64,000 nt of DNA from Micromonospora sp. WMMD1082 (GTDB lineage: Bacteria > Actinomycetota > Actinomycetes > Mycobacteriales > Micromonosporaceae): the NCBI RefSeq assembly GCF_029626175.1, contig NZ_JARUBM010000002.1, positions 6,796,001 to 6,860,000 of the forward strand, read 5' to 3'. Below, one piece after another: positions 43,313-51,445 of this stretch (the stretch's first letter is position 1; each line of letters begins with the position of its first letter). The notes below the pieces were generated by a model that ran no database searches, had not been told where the DNA came from, and worked only from the letters and a program-made list of their open reading frames with translations. The translations under genes and the position numbers were made by a program.

Positions 43313-45481
43313 TCACCCGGTCGCGGGCTCGGCCGACGGCCGTACGGCCGAATCTCCCTCGGCCGGCGCGTCCAGGCTCGGCCGGGTCCGGTCCGCCGAA
43401 TGGTCGAGCACCCGCAGCGCCGACAGCGCCGCCATCGGCACCACCACCGCGGCGGCCGCGCCGGCCACGTCCAGCGCCGCGGCGCCCAGCAGGCCGCCGA
43501 TCACGGCCGCCGCCGCGACGCCCGCCATCGCCGCCCGGACGGCCGGGTAGATGCCGAACAGCCGCATCAGCCCACCCCAGGGCTGTAGCAGCGCGAACCA
43601 GACGAGCGCGGCGCCGGCCAGCGCCAGCACCGTCAGCGGGCTGTTGACCAGGGTGTCGAAGCTGGCGGCGCCGGAGCGCTGCACGGTCAGCCCGCCGGTG
43701 CCCTCACCGAGCGCGGCCAGGAACCGGCCCAGGCTGCCCCGCTCGGCCGGCGACCGGCTCAGGTCCACCACCGCGAACCCGACCGTCACCGCCAGCCCGG
43801 CCACGGCCGCCCAGGCGAGCCGGGTCAGGGTCAGCCAGCCACCCGCGCTGATCGCCGCCGCGACGCTCACCCCGGCGGTCAGCGCGATCGCGCCAATCGA
43901 GTCGGCACCCAGGTAGGGGCTGCCCACCACCACCACGGCGGCGCCACCCACGATCACCATGACGATCGGCCGCCAGGCGCGGCGTACCCGCTGGGCGAGC
44001 CAGCCCCCGCTCAGCAGGGCGCCGGCGACGAAGACGCCGAGCCCGACGGTGCCGAGCCCGGCGTAGCGGCCACCCTCCAGCGCGGAGTAACCGATCACGC
44101 CGTTGAGCTGCAACCTGGCGCCGGTGACGACGTCCAAGCCGACGGCCAGCGTGGTCAGCCCGGCCACCGCACCGAGCGGGCCGAGCGTCGTGCGGTAGCC
44201 GGGGGCGAGGCGCACCAGCAGCGTCGCGGCGGCCAGCAGCGCGGCGGTCAGCCCGGCGAACGACGCGGCCGGGTGGGCGTAGCGCCACCACGGCGCGGCC
44301 TCGGCGAGCAGGGCCGCCGGCATGGCGAGGGCGGCGGCGACCAGCAGCACCTCCACCGTCGCCACCACCGGAGGTGGGACCGGCTTCGGCCCGTACGGCC
44401 CGGCGTGCCGGCGGGCCCGGCGCAGCAGTGGCAGCACCGCCACGGCGAGTGCCACCTGGACGGCGGCCAGCACCGTGAAGAAGCCGCCGGCCACCTTCTG
44501 CTGGGCGGCGGCCTCCTGGTCCGCGCCCGCGGGCTCGGCGATCGCGGCGGACAGGTCGGCCGGCCGGCCGTCGACCGACTCGGCGGGCCGGCCGAGGAAC
44601 GGCCGGTCCGGCATCGGGCGGCCCAACGCGGCCAGCGCGGTCGGGGGGAGGTCGACCAGTTGCAGGTAGCCCCGACGCCCGGTGCTGGGCGAGGTCAGCC
44701 AGCCCTCCTGCCAGCCGGGACCGTCGGCGATGGCCACGTGCAGCCGGGACGGCAGGGCGGTGTCGGAGACACCGGCGACGATCACCAGCGACCGCGGGGG
44801 CCGGCCGTCGAGCACCCGGGCCAGCTGCGTGTCGACGGCGTGGGCGGCCGACGCCCGTACCGCCGGATCCTCGCCCTCGACCGCGCCGAGATCGACGATG
44901 CTGAGCACGCAGGAGCCGAGCAGTTCGGCCGGGTTGTCGGGCAGGGTCGGCGCGTACCGGTCGACCCGGCCGAACGGCCGGGCCGCGGCCACCGCCGCTC
45001 CCGGTCCGACCGCCACCGAGCAGCGCACCGACTCCGACAGCGCGCCCGGGACCGTGCCCCAGGGCAGCCGCTCCTGGTTGTGCAGGACGACGCTCTCCTG
45101 GTCCGGCAGGTTCGCGCCGATGCCGTCGGGCTGCTCCACCGTCACGCCGATTGGCGGGCACTGTCCGTCCTCGGCACCACTGCCCGTCCAGGCGGCGAAG
45201 CTGCCCGCGCCGAGCGTCAGCCAGCCGTCCATCGGGCAGGTGGGCCGCCGCGCGGAGCGCACCGACAGCGACCCGATCGAGCCGTCGCGGGCCAGCCGCC
45301 ACAGCGTCGGCGTCCGCTGCGGGTCCACATCGTCCCAACGCAGCCCGGCCACGCCGACGAGGACCACATAGTCCGCGGTCTGCCGGGGCGGCGGCGTCTG
45401 CGGGCGGGCCGCGAGGGCGGTGATACCGAGCGCCACCACAACCAGGGTGAGCAGGATCGGCGCGGCCCGGCGCAGCATCAC
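43313..45481 (-). CDS. polytopic membrane protein with phosphatase-like extracytoplasmic domain
   Basis: 722 residues. GTG 45481 overlaps the glycosyltransferase stop as GTGA, and the adjacent ATG 45478 is an equal alternative. After an N-terminal helix (PILLTLVVVALGITALAA) come about 300 residues outside the membrane. These start YVVLVGVAGLRWDDVDPQRTPT and continue SLVIVAGVSDTALPSR, in the style of alkaline-phosphatase-superfamily (phosphodiesterase-like) domains. About ten more helices follow (from VLAAVQVALAVAVLPLLRR on). The classical metal residues are not obvious. The context (MurJ-like, MraY-like and GT4 genes) suggests envelope glycan assembly. Confidence 0.7.
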   Translation of the reverse strand: MMLRRAAPILLTLVVVALGITALAARPQTPPPRQTADYVVLVGVAGLRWDDVDPQRTPTLWRLARDGSIGSLSVRSARRPTCPMDGWLTLGAGSFAAWTGSGAEDGQCPPIGVTVEQPDGIGANLPDQESVVLHNQERLPWGTVPGALSESVRCSVAVGPGAAVAAARPFGRVDRYAPTLPDNPAELLGSCVLSIVDLGAVEGEDPAVRASAAHAVDTQLARVLDGRPPRSLVIVAGVSDTALPSRLHVAIADGPGWQEGWLTSPSTGRRGYLQLVDLPPTALAALGRPMPDRPFLGRPAESVDGRPADLSAAIAEPAGADQEAAAQQKVAGGFFTVLAAVQVALAVAVLPLLRRARRHAGPYGPKPVPPPVVATVEVLLVAAALAMPAALLAEAAPWWRYAHPAASFAGLTAALLAAATLLVRLAPGYRTTLGPLGAVAGLTTLAVGLDVVTGARLQLNGVIGYSALEGGRYAGLGTVGLGVFVAGALLSGGWLAQRVRRAWRPIVMVIVGGAAVVVVGSPYLGADSIGAIALTAGVSVAAAISAGGWLTLTRLAWAAVAGLAVTVGFAVVDLSRSPAERGSLGRFLAALGEGTGGLTVQRSGAASFDTLVNSPLTVLALAGAALVWFALLQPWGGLMRLFGIYPAVRAAMAGVAAAAVIGGLLGAAALDVAGAAAAVVVPMAALSALRVLDHSADRTRPSLDAPAEGDSAVRPSAEPATG

Positions 45482-46653
45482 CGGCGTCCCGTCGACGGCG
45501 CGTCGGCATCCGGCGTGGCCGGGCCGGCGGGCCCGGCCGCCAGTTCGGCGTAGAGCGCGGCCAGTTGGGCGACGGTCGCCGCCTCGGTCGGCCAGGTCGC
45601 CGCCCGCGCCGCGCCGCGCCGGGCCAGCTCGGCGCGGCCGGCGTCGTCGTCGAGCAGTTCCCGCACCGCCGCGTCGACCGCGTCGACGTCGCCCGGCGGC
45701 ACCAGCACCGCCGCGTCACCGACCAGGTCCGGCAGGCCACCCACCGCGGTCGCCACCAGCGGTACGCCGGCGCGCAGCGCCTCCTGCGCGAACAGCTGAC
45801 GTGCCTCCCAGTCGCTGGTCACCACGGCCAGGTCCGCGCCGCTGAGCAGGTCGGCCACGTCGGTACGGTGCCCCAGCAGGGTGACCGGTGCCCGGGCGGC
45901 ACTGACCCGGGCGGCCAGCGGCAGGTAGGCGGGACCGCTGCCGGCGATCACCACGGCCGGCGGCGGGTTGCGCTCCCGCCACCGGGCGGCGGCGTCCACC
46001 AGCACGTCATAGCGTTTCTGCGGGTGCAGCCGCCCCACCGAGAGGATCAGCGGCTGGTCGGCGGTGACGGCGAACTCGGCACGGACGGCGGCCCGGCGAC
46101 GGCGTGGCGCGGGCAGGTCGGGGGCGGCGACCGGGGCGAGCCGGGCGTCCGTCGCACCCAGCGCGGCGGCCCGCGCGACCAGGTCGGCGGAGGCGCCGAG
46201 CGTCACCCGGGCGCCCCGGGCCACGACCCGCTCGGCCAGCCGGGACAGGCTCCCGCGCAGGCCACCGGCGAGTACCGCGTTGTGCCAGGTGACCACGAGC
46301 GGGGCGGCGGGCCGGGCCAGCACCGCCACCAGCCCGGCGCGCAGCCCGTGCGCGTGCACGACGCTGACCCGCTCGGCGGCGAGCAGCCGGCGCAGCGCCG
46401 TGACCGCCCGGGCATCGGCCGGCGTCAGGTTCGGGGGGATCTCCACCGGCTGGAACCGGGCGCCGGCGGCGACGAAGTCGAACTGGTCCTGGGTCGCGGC
46501 CGGCCCGCAGACCAGCACCGGCTCCCCGACGGCGGTCAGCCCTCGGGTCAGTGCGCGCACGTGCTGCCCGACGCCCCCGGTGCTCGACGCGAGCAGCAGC
46601 ACCACCGTGCCGTGCCGCTGGGGGTTGGCCGTCGGTTCACTCCTCGCGCTCAC
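45478..46653 (-). CDS. GT4-type glycosyltransferase
   Basis: 391 residues, GTG 46653. GT-B fold: TVVLLLASSTGGVGQHVRAL at the start, VVHAHGLRAGLVAV, ILSVGRLHPQKRYDVLVDAA, and the nucleotide-sugar motif region DWEARQLFAQEALRAGVPLV (E-x7-E variant), ATAVGGLPDLV. It probably transfers a sugar from a nucleotide donor to a lipid or polymer at the cytosolic membrane face. The first seven codons (VSARSEP) are the same as the repeated mini-ORFs, so its start has been donated by that element. Confidence 0.88.
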   Translation of the reverse strand: MSARSEPTANPQRHGTVVLLLASSTGGVGQHVRALTRGLTAVGEPVLVCGPAATQDQFDFVAAGARFQPVEIPPNLTPADARAVTALRRLLAAERVSVVHAHGLRAGLVAVLARPAAPLVVTWHNAVLAGGLRGSLSRLAERVVARGARVTLGASADLVARAAALGATDARLAPVAAPDLPAPRRRRAAVRAEFAVTADQPLILSVGRLHPQKRYDVLVDAAARWRERNPPPAVVIAGSGPAYLPLAARVSAARAPVTLLGHRTDVADLLSGADLAVVTSDWEARQLFAQEALRAGVPLVATAVGGLPDLVGDAAVLVPPGDVDAVDAAVRELLDDDAGRAELARRGAARAATWPTEAATVAQLAALYAELAAGPAGPATPDADAPSTGRR

Positions 46654-46668
46654 CGGGACACTTCCTCC

Positions 46669-48297
46669 CTATCCCCTCTTCCTGTCGCGCATCCGGGCCC
46701 GGCGCAGGCGTCGGCCCAGCCCGGCCAGCAGCGGTCGCAGATCCTGCCGGTCAACCAACCAGACCACGCCGAGGAACACGACAGCGACCAGAACCCCGGA
46801 CAGCATGCCCTGCACCAGTGCCGTCCAGCGCGCCGGGGTGCCGTCCCCCGCGTCCAGCAACCGGAGCAGCGCCAGCGCGCCGAGCGCGGCCGTGGTGCCG
46901 GCCAGCAGCCCGGCACCGCCGGCCCGTCCGGCGCCGGCGAGCGCCTCCCGACCGGCCTCCCGACCGACGGCGACCAGCAGCAACGCGCCCAGCAACAGCA
47001 TCCCCGCCGAATTGGCCAGCGCCACCGCGAGCACCCGATTGGCCACCGGGAGCAGGGCCGACAGCGGGAACAGCACCAGCGGAACCGCGAGCCAGCCGGC
47101 GGTGATGGTGACGGTGGCCACCCGGGTCGCGCCGCGGGCGTACAGCGCCCGCGACAGCACCGCGAACAGCCCGTAGCCGAGCAGCCCGGGCGCGTAACCG
47201 GCGATCGCGGCGGCGGTGGCGTCGGCGTTGAGCGGGAAGAACCGCCCGATCGGTCCGGCCGCGGCGATCAGCACCGCGGCGCCGAGGAAGCTGCACAACA
47301 GCACGCCGCGCAGCGTCGCCGACAGCAGTTCCCGGTAGGTCCGCTCGTCCGCGCTTGCGGCCGCCGCGGACAGGGTCGGATAGGCGGCGGTGGCCAGCGG
47401 CACCGCCAGCACCGCCCAGGGCAGCAGGTAGAACGTCTGCGCCAGGTTGAACACCTGGAACGCCTCGGTCGGCCCGCCGGAGAGCCGGTAGAGGATCACC
47501 GCCAGCGCCACCTGCTGGGCGGTGACGGTCACCACACCGGCCACGGCCAGCCCGCGCACCCGGGCCCGGGCGTCGGCCGGGAACGCGTACCCGGGGCGCA
47601 GCGTCAGCCGCAACCGGCGCAGCGGGATCAGCAGCGACAGCGACAGCACCACCACGCCACCGGTGGTGCCGACCGACAGGATCAGCTCCCCGGCCCGGCC
47701 CGCCTGCGCCACGCTCGCCCCCGTGCCGGCCACACCGGCGAAGACGAGGTAGACCACGACGACAGTGAGGCTGGACAGCAGCGGCGCGATCACCGGCCAG
47801 GCGAACCGGCGGTGCGCCTGGAGCACGCCGGTGAGCACGATGCCGATCCCGTACAGCGGCAGCTGCGGCGCGAACACCCGCAGCATCCGGGTGGCCGCCG
47901 CCAGTTCCTCCGGCGAACGGCTGTCGCCGAGCGCGGTGATGATCGGACCGGCGCCCAGGGCCACCAGCACCGCCAGCGGCACCAGCAGCGTCACCGTCCA
48001 GGTGAGCAGGGCGCCCGTGGTCGCCGCCACCGCCCGCCGGTCGCCCGCCGCGACCGCACCGGCGAGCAGCGGTACGACCAGGCTGGCCAGCGCGCCACCC
48101 GCGACGATCTCGAAGATGATGTTCGGGATGGTGTTCGCGAGCACGTACATCGCGCCCAGGTCGCTGTCCTGCACCACCCAGGTGAAGACGGCCGTACGCC
48201 CGAACCCGGCCACCCTGCTGACCACGGTGAGTACGGCGATGAGCGCCGCCGCTCCGGCCACCCGGCCGGCGCCGGCGAGGGGAGCCGGTCTGGTCAC
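46669..48297 (-). CDS. MurJ/MviN-like flippase
   Basis: 542 residues from GTG 48297, one base after the preceding stop; the frame is open to GTG 48333. About 14 hydrophobic helices. N-terminal signature LIAVLTVVSRVAGFGRTAVF and NTIPNIIFEIVAGGALASLVVPLL are typical of the MOP superfamily lipid-II/polysaccharide flippases. A short basic tail ends the protein (RRLRRARMRDRKRG). It could move a glycolipid made by the neighbouring GT4 and MraY-like proteins. It need not be the essential murJ, which in actinobacteria usually sits near the chromosome replication origin. Confidence 0.85.
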   Translation of the reverse strand: MTRPAPLAGAGRVAGAAALIAVLTVVSRVAGFGRTAVFTWVVQDSDLGAMYVLANTIPNIIFEIVAGGALASLVVPLLAGAVAAGDRRAVAATTGALLTWTVTLLVPLAVLVALGAGPIITALGDSRSPEELAAATRMLRVFAPQLPLYGIGIVLTGVLQAHRRFAWPVIAPLLSSLTVVVVYLVFAGVAGTGASVAQAGRAGELILSVGTTGGVVVLSLSLLIPLRRLRLTLRPGYAFPADARARVRGLAVAGVVTVTAQQVALAVILYRLSGGPTEAFQVFNLAQTFYLLPWAVLAVPLATAAYPTLSAAAASADERTYRELLSATLRGVLLCSFLGAAVLIAAAGPIGRFFPLNADATAAAIAGYAPGLLGYGLFAVLSRALYARGATRVATVTITAGWLAVPLVLFPLSALLPVANRVLAVALANSAGMLLLGALLLVAVGREAGREALAGAGRAGGAGLLAGTTAALGALALLRLLDAGDGTPARWTALVQGMLSGVLVAVVFLGVVWLVDRQDLRPLLAGLGRRLRRARMRDRKRG

Positions 48298-48298
48298 G

Positions 48299-49183
48299 TC
48301 AGTCGGCGCGACGGCCCAGCGCGTCGAGCTCACGCAGCCCCGGCGTGCTCGCGATGACGGACGTGAAGCTCACCTTCTCGCTGGCCGCGGTCAGACCGAC
48401 GAGGGCGGTGAGGAGAGCGGCCCGGCCGAGCGGGCCGGTGCGGGCGGCCAGCGCCACGCCGAGCACGGCGCCCAGCGAGTTCGCGCCGCTGTCGCCGAGC
48501 ATCACGTCCTCGCCGAGGTCGGCCGGGAGCAGCCCGGTGCTCGCGCCGACCGCGCCGGCGGCGATCCCGCCGTGGCGGCCACCGGTCAGCGGCGCGCCGA
48601 GCAGCAGGCCCGACTTCAGTGCCCGGCCGGGGCGCAGGTCGAGCAGGTTGACCAGGTTCGCCGTGCCGGCCACCACCCCCGCGCCGAGCAGCACGTCGAC
48701 GCCCCGGCCCAGCGCGCTCTGGCGCTGTCGGCGCCGGTGCCCGGCCACCCCGGCGTCGGCGGAGAGCAGCACCGCCGCCGCCAGACCGGCCGCACCCACT
48801 CCGGCGATCTTGACGAGGCCGGCGGTCACCCGTCCCTGCTGCAACGCGGCCAGATGCCCGGTGAAGCCCTTGGCGGCCTGCTGCTCCGGCCGGGCGCCGA
48901 CCACGTCGTCGTAGAGCCCCACCGCACCCGCGCCGAGCCCGGCCACCAGGGTCGCCGCCCCGGCCGGCACGCTCGCCGCACCGGCGGCCGCCGCACCCGA
49001 GGCGCCGATGGCCAGCGCCGGCCCGGCGGCCAGGGTGACCGTGCGCCCACGGAAGTTGGTCCGCTCCAGCGCCGGCCCGGCGGGCGCGCTGCGGATCTCG
49101 CGCAGCGCGTAGCGGGCGGCGGCCGCCCCGACGCCCGCGGCCAGCAGTCGCCGGAACACGCTCATGGGTGGGTAAGGGTTCAC
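48299..49183 (-). CDS. divergent MraY/WecA-like membrane protein
   Basis: 294 residues; GTG 49183 overlaps the mctB-type stop (GTGA), with ATG 49165 as an alternative. Several hydrophobic segments. Traces of the polyprenyl-phosphate sugar-1-P transferase family: GLYDDVVGARPEQQAAKGF (the DDxxxxRP..K motif), ANLVNLLDLRPGRALKSG (an altered NxxNLxDG motif) and GDSGANSLGAVLG. The family motif is changed from D-G-x-D-G to D-L-R-P-G-R, so activity is uncertain. Likely part of the envelope module with the flippase and GT4. Confidence 0.65.
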   Translation of the reverse strand: MNPYPPMSVFRRLLAAGVGAAAARYALREIRSAPAGPALERTNFRGRTVTLAAGPALAIGASGAAAAGAASVPAGAATLVAGLGAGAVGLYDDVVGARPEQQAAKGFTGHLAALQQGRVTAGLVKIAGVGAAGLAAAVLLSADAGVAGHRRRQRQSALGRGVDVLLGAGVVAGTANLVNLLDLRPGRALKSGLLLGAPLTGGRHGGIAAGAVGASTGLLPADLGEDVMLGDSGANSLGAVLGVALAARTGPLGRAALLTALVGLTAASEKVSFTSVIASTPGLRELDALGRRAD

Positions 49184-50121
49184 TGGGGCAGTTTAGGCAC
49201 CAGCGAGGCGGCGTTGTCGCCGACGCCGTACTGCCCGGCCCGGCGCTCGGTGAGCCGCTCCACCAGTGCCAGGGTGGTGACCAGCTGGCCCTGCACCGTG
49301 TTGGCGTTGTCGATGGTCGAGATGGACTGCGCGAGCACGGCGTCGCCCCGGACGAAGGACACCAGGTTGCCGCCGGCGGAGCCGTTGCCGGCCACCACGA
49401 GCCCGCCGGTCCGGTCGAACTGCTCGGCGATCTTGACCACCGACTCGTCCTTCTTGGCGGAGTCCTTGTCCACGTACGGCTGCCCGCTGACGATCAGCAC
49501 CGCCTCCGCGGCGGCGGTGATCCGGTCCGTACTGGTCAGGTAGTTGGCGTTGCTGTACGCGGCCAGCACGGCCCGCCGGTCGGCCTCGGTGACCGGCTCG
49601 GAGCCGGCGGGCCGGTCCAGCAGCACGGTGGCCAGCAGGGCGCTGGAGGTCTCCACGCCGTGGCCGTTGCCGGGCAGGCCGGCGGTCGGCGCGCCGGTCG
49701 GCCGGGCCGCGGTGACCGCCAACTCCAACAGGTTGTTGTTGTTCTCCGGGTTGATGAACTTGTCCTGCAGGTCGATGCGCCCGGTGAGGTCGGCCCCGGC
49801 GAGCTGCAGCATGTTGAGCACGCCCTCGGCGTGGTCCCGGCCGGTCGGGGTGGTCAGCATCAGCACCCGCTTGCCGGTCAACGTGCCCGGCAGCATCACC
49901 TGGGCCATCTCGGCCGCGAACTCCTCCTCCAGCTCCAGCTCCCGCTGCATGTTCTGGACCGCCTGGCGCATCTGCTGGTTGTCCTTGCGCAGCGAGTTGA
50001 CGGTGTTGTTCAGCGAGTCCGCCACCGGGCCGTTGAGGGCGGCTGTGCCGACGACCAGACCGATCGCCAGGGCGAGGAAGACCGCGGTCAGGGACACCAC
50101 GTGGTACCGGAAGTTGATCAC
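49180..50121 (-). CDS. MctB/SctB family copper-transport-like protein
   Basis: 313 residues, GTG 50121. One N-terminal helix (VVSLTAVFLALAIGLVVGTAAL) is followed by a coiled coil (SLRKDNQQMRQAVQNMQREL) and a mixed alpha/beta extracytoplasmic domain. The start INFRYHVVSLTAVFLALAIG is diagnostic of the family that includes mycobacterial MctB (Rv1698). The synteny with steA, recN and pyrG matches. MctB is reported to limit intracellular copper and also binds SteA-type proteins in cell separation (from memory). Confidence 0.88.
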   Translation of the reverse strand: MINFRYHVVSLTAVFLALAIGLVVGTAALNGPVADSLNNTVNSLRKDNQQMRQAVQNMQRELELEEEFAAEMAQVMLPGTLTGKRVLMLTTPTGRDHAEGVLNMLQLAGADLTGRIDLQDKFINPENNNNLLELAVTAARPTGAPTAGLPGNGHGVETSSALLATVLLDRPAGSEPVTEADRRAVLAAYSNANYLTSTDRITAAAEAVLIVSGQPYVDKDSAKKDESVVKIAEQFDRTGGLVVAGNGSAGGNLVSFVRGDAVLAQSISTIDNANTVQGQLVTTLALVERLTERRAGQYGVGDNAASLVPKLPQ

Positions 50122-50148
50122 GCTTGCAGCCTCTTGATCGGTCGGGAG

Positions 50149-51327
50149 CTAGAAGAGCTGGCCGAGCTGGAACACAAAATTGTCCCACCACTCGGAGACC
50201 ACACCCAGGTACGCCTTGCCGACGGTGGAGACGGCCACCGCCGAGGCCATGGCCGCGATCGCCGAGAGCACCAGCAGCAGCAGCGAGGAACCGGAGATGC
50301 CCTGCCGGTAGAGCCGGCTGACGCCCTTGGCGTCGACCAGCTTGCCGCCGACCTTGAGCCGGGTGAGGAACGTCGACGCCATGCCGCCGCGCCCCTTGTC
50401 GAGGAACTCGACGAGCGTGGCGTGGGTGCCCACGGCGACGATCAGTGACGCGCCCTTCTCGTCGGCCAGCAGCATGGCGAGGTCCTCGCTGGTGGCGGCG
50501 GCGGGGAAGGTCAGCGCCGGCACGCCCAGGCCGCTGACCCGGGGCAGCCCCGGCGCCCGCCCGTCGGGGTACGCGTGCACGATCACCTCGGCGCCGCAGC
50601 GCAGCACGTCGTCGGTGACCGAATCCATGTCACCGATGATCATATCCGGGGTGTAGCCCGCCTCGACCAGCGCGTCCGCGCCCCCGTCGACGCCGATCAG
50701 CACCGGCTTGAACTCCCGGATGTACGGGCGCAGCACATCCAGGTCGGCCTTGTAGTCGTAGCCGCGCACCACGATCAGGCAGTGCCGGCCCTGCACCACG
50801 GTGGCGATATCGGGCACCCCGACACCGTCGAGCAGCAGATCGCGCTCCTGCTTGAGGTAGTCCATGGTGTTGGCGGCGAACGCCTCCAACTGCACCGACA
50901 GGCCCTCCCGGGCGTCGGTCATCGCCTTGGCCACGGTCTCGGTGTCCTGCAGGCTGCCGTGCGCCACCGGATCGTCACCCAGATAGACGGTGTTGCCCTC
51001 GATGCGCACCGTGTCGCCCTCACGGATCCGCTCGAAGACGCCCTCGCCGAGGTCGTCCAGCAGCGGAATGCCGGCCGCTATCAGCACCTCCGGCCCGAGG
51101 TTGGGATAGCGGCCGGAGACCGACGGCTTGGCGTTGAGCACCGCGCCGACACCGACAGCGACCAGCGAGTCGGCGGCGACCCGGTCCAGGTCGACGTGGT
51201 CGATCACCGCGATGTCACCGGGGCGGAGCCGGCCGACCAGCCGTTTCGTACGGCGGTCGAGGCGTGCGGTGCCGGAGATTCGTCCCGGTTCCGCGTTCCG
51301 GGCCCGGCGCAACGTGGGTAGACGCAT
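50149..51327 (-). CDS. steA: SteA family cytokinetic-ring protein
   Basis: 392 residues from ATG 51327 (AGGATGG 7 nt upstream); ATG 51336 is possible. Homologue of Rv1697/SteA. The N-terminal half (RISGTARLDRRTKRLVGRLR) leads into a thiamine-pyrophosphokinase-like domain (GVDGGADALVEAGYTPDMII, GDMDSVTDD). One C-terminal helix (SSLLLLVLSAIAAMASAVAV) anchors it, with the rest in the cytosol. It works with the MctB/SteB-type protein encoded 27 nt downstream in daughter-cell separation. Confidence 0.9.
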   Translation of the reverse strand: MRLPTLRRARNAEPGRISGTARLDRRTKRLVGRLRPGDIAVIDHVDLDRVAADSLVAVGVGAVLNAKPSVSGRYPNLGPEVLIAAGIPLLDDLGEGVFERIREGDTVRIEGNTVYLGDDPVAHGSLQDTETVAKAMTDAREGLSVQLEAFAANTMDYLKQERDLLLDGVGVPDIATVVQGRHCLIVVRGYDYKADLDVLRPYIREFKPVLIGVDGGADALVEAGYTPDMIIGDMDSVTDDVLRCGAEVIVHAYPDGRAPGLPRVSGLGVPALTFPAAATSEDLAMLLADEKGASLIVAVGTHATLVEFLDKGRGGMASTFLTRLKVGGKLVDAKGVSRLYRQGISGSSLLLLVLSAIAAMASAVAVSTVGKAYLGVVSEWWDNFVFQLGQLF

Positions 51328-51445
51328 CGTGACCATCCTGGCATGTGAGGCAGGTGAATCTGTCGCGACATGCCTGAGCAGGGCCGCCTACCCAGGGAAG
51401 CACAGATGCGCGAAGGCCGGTGTGCCTCCGCTCACAATCGCGGTC

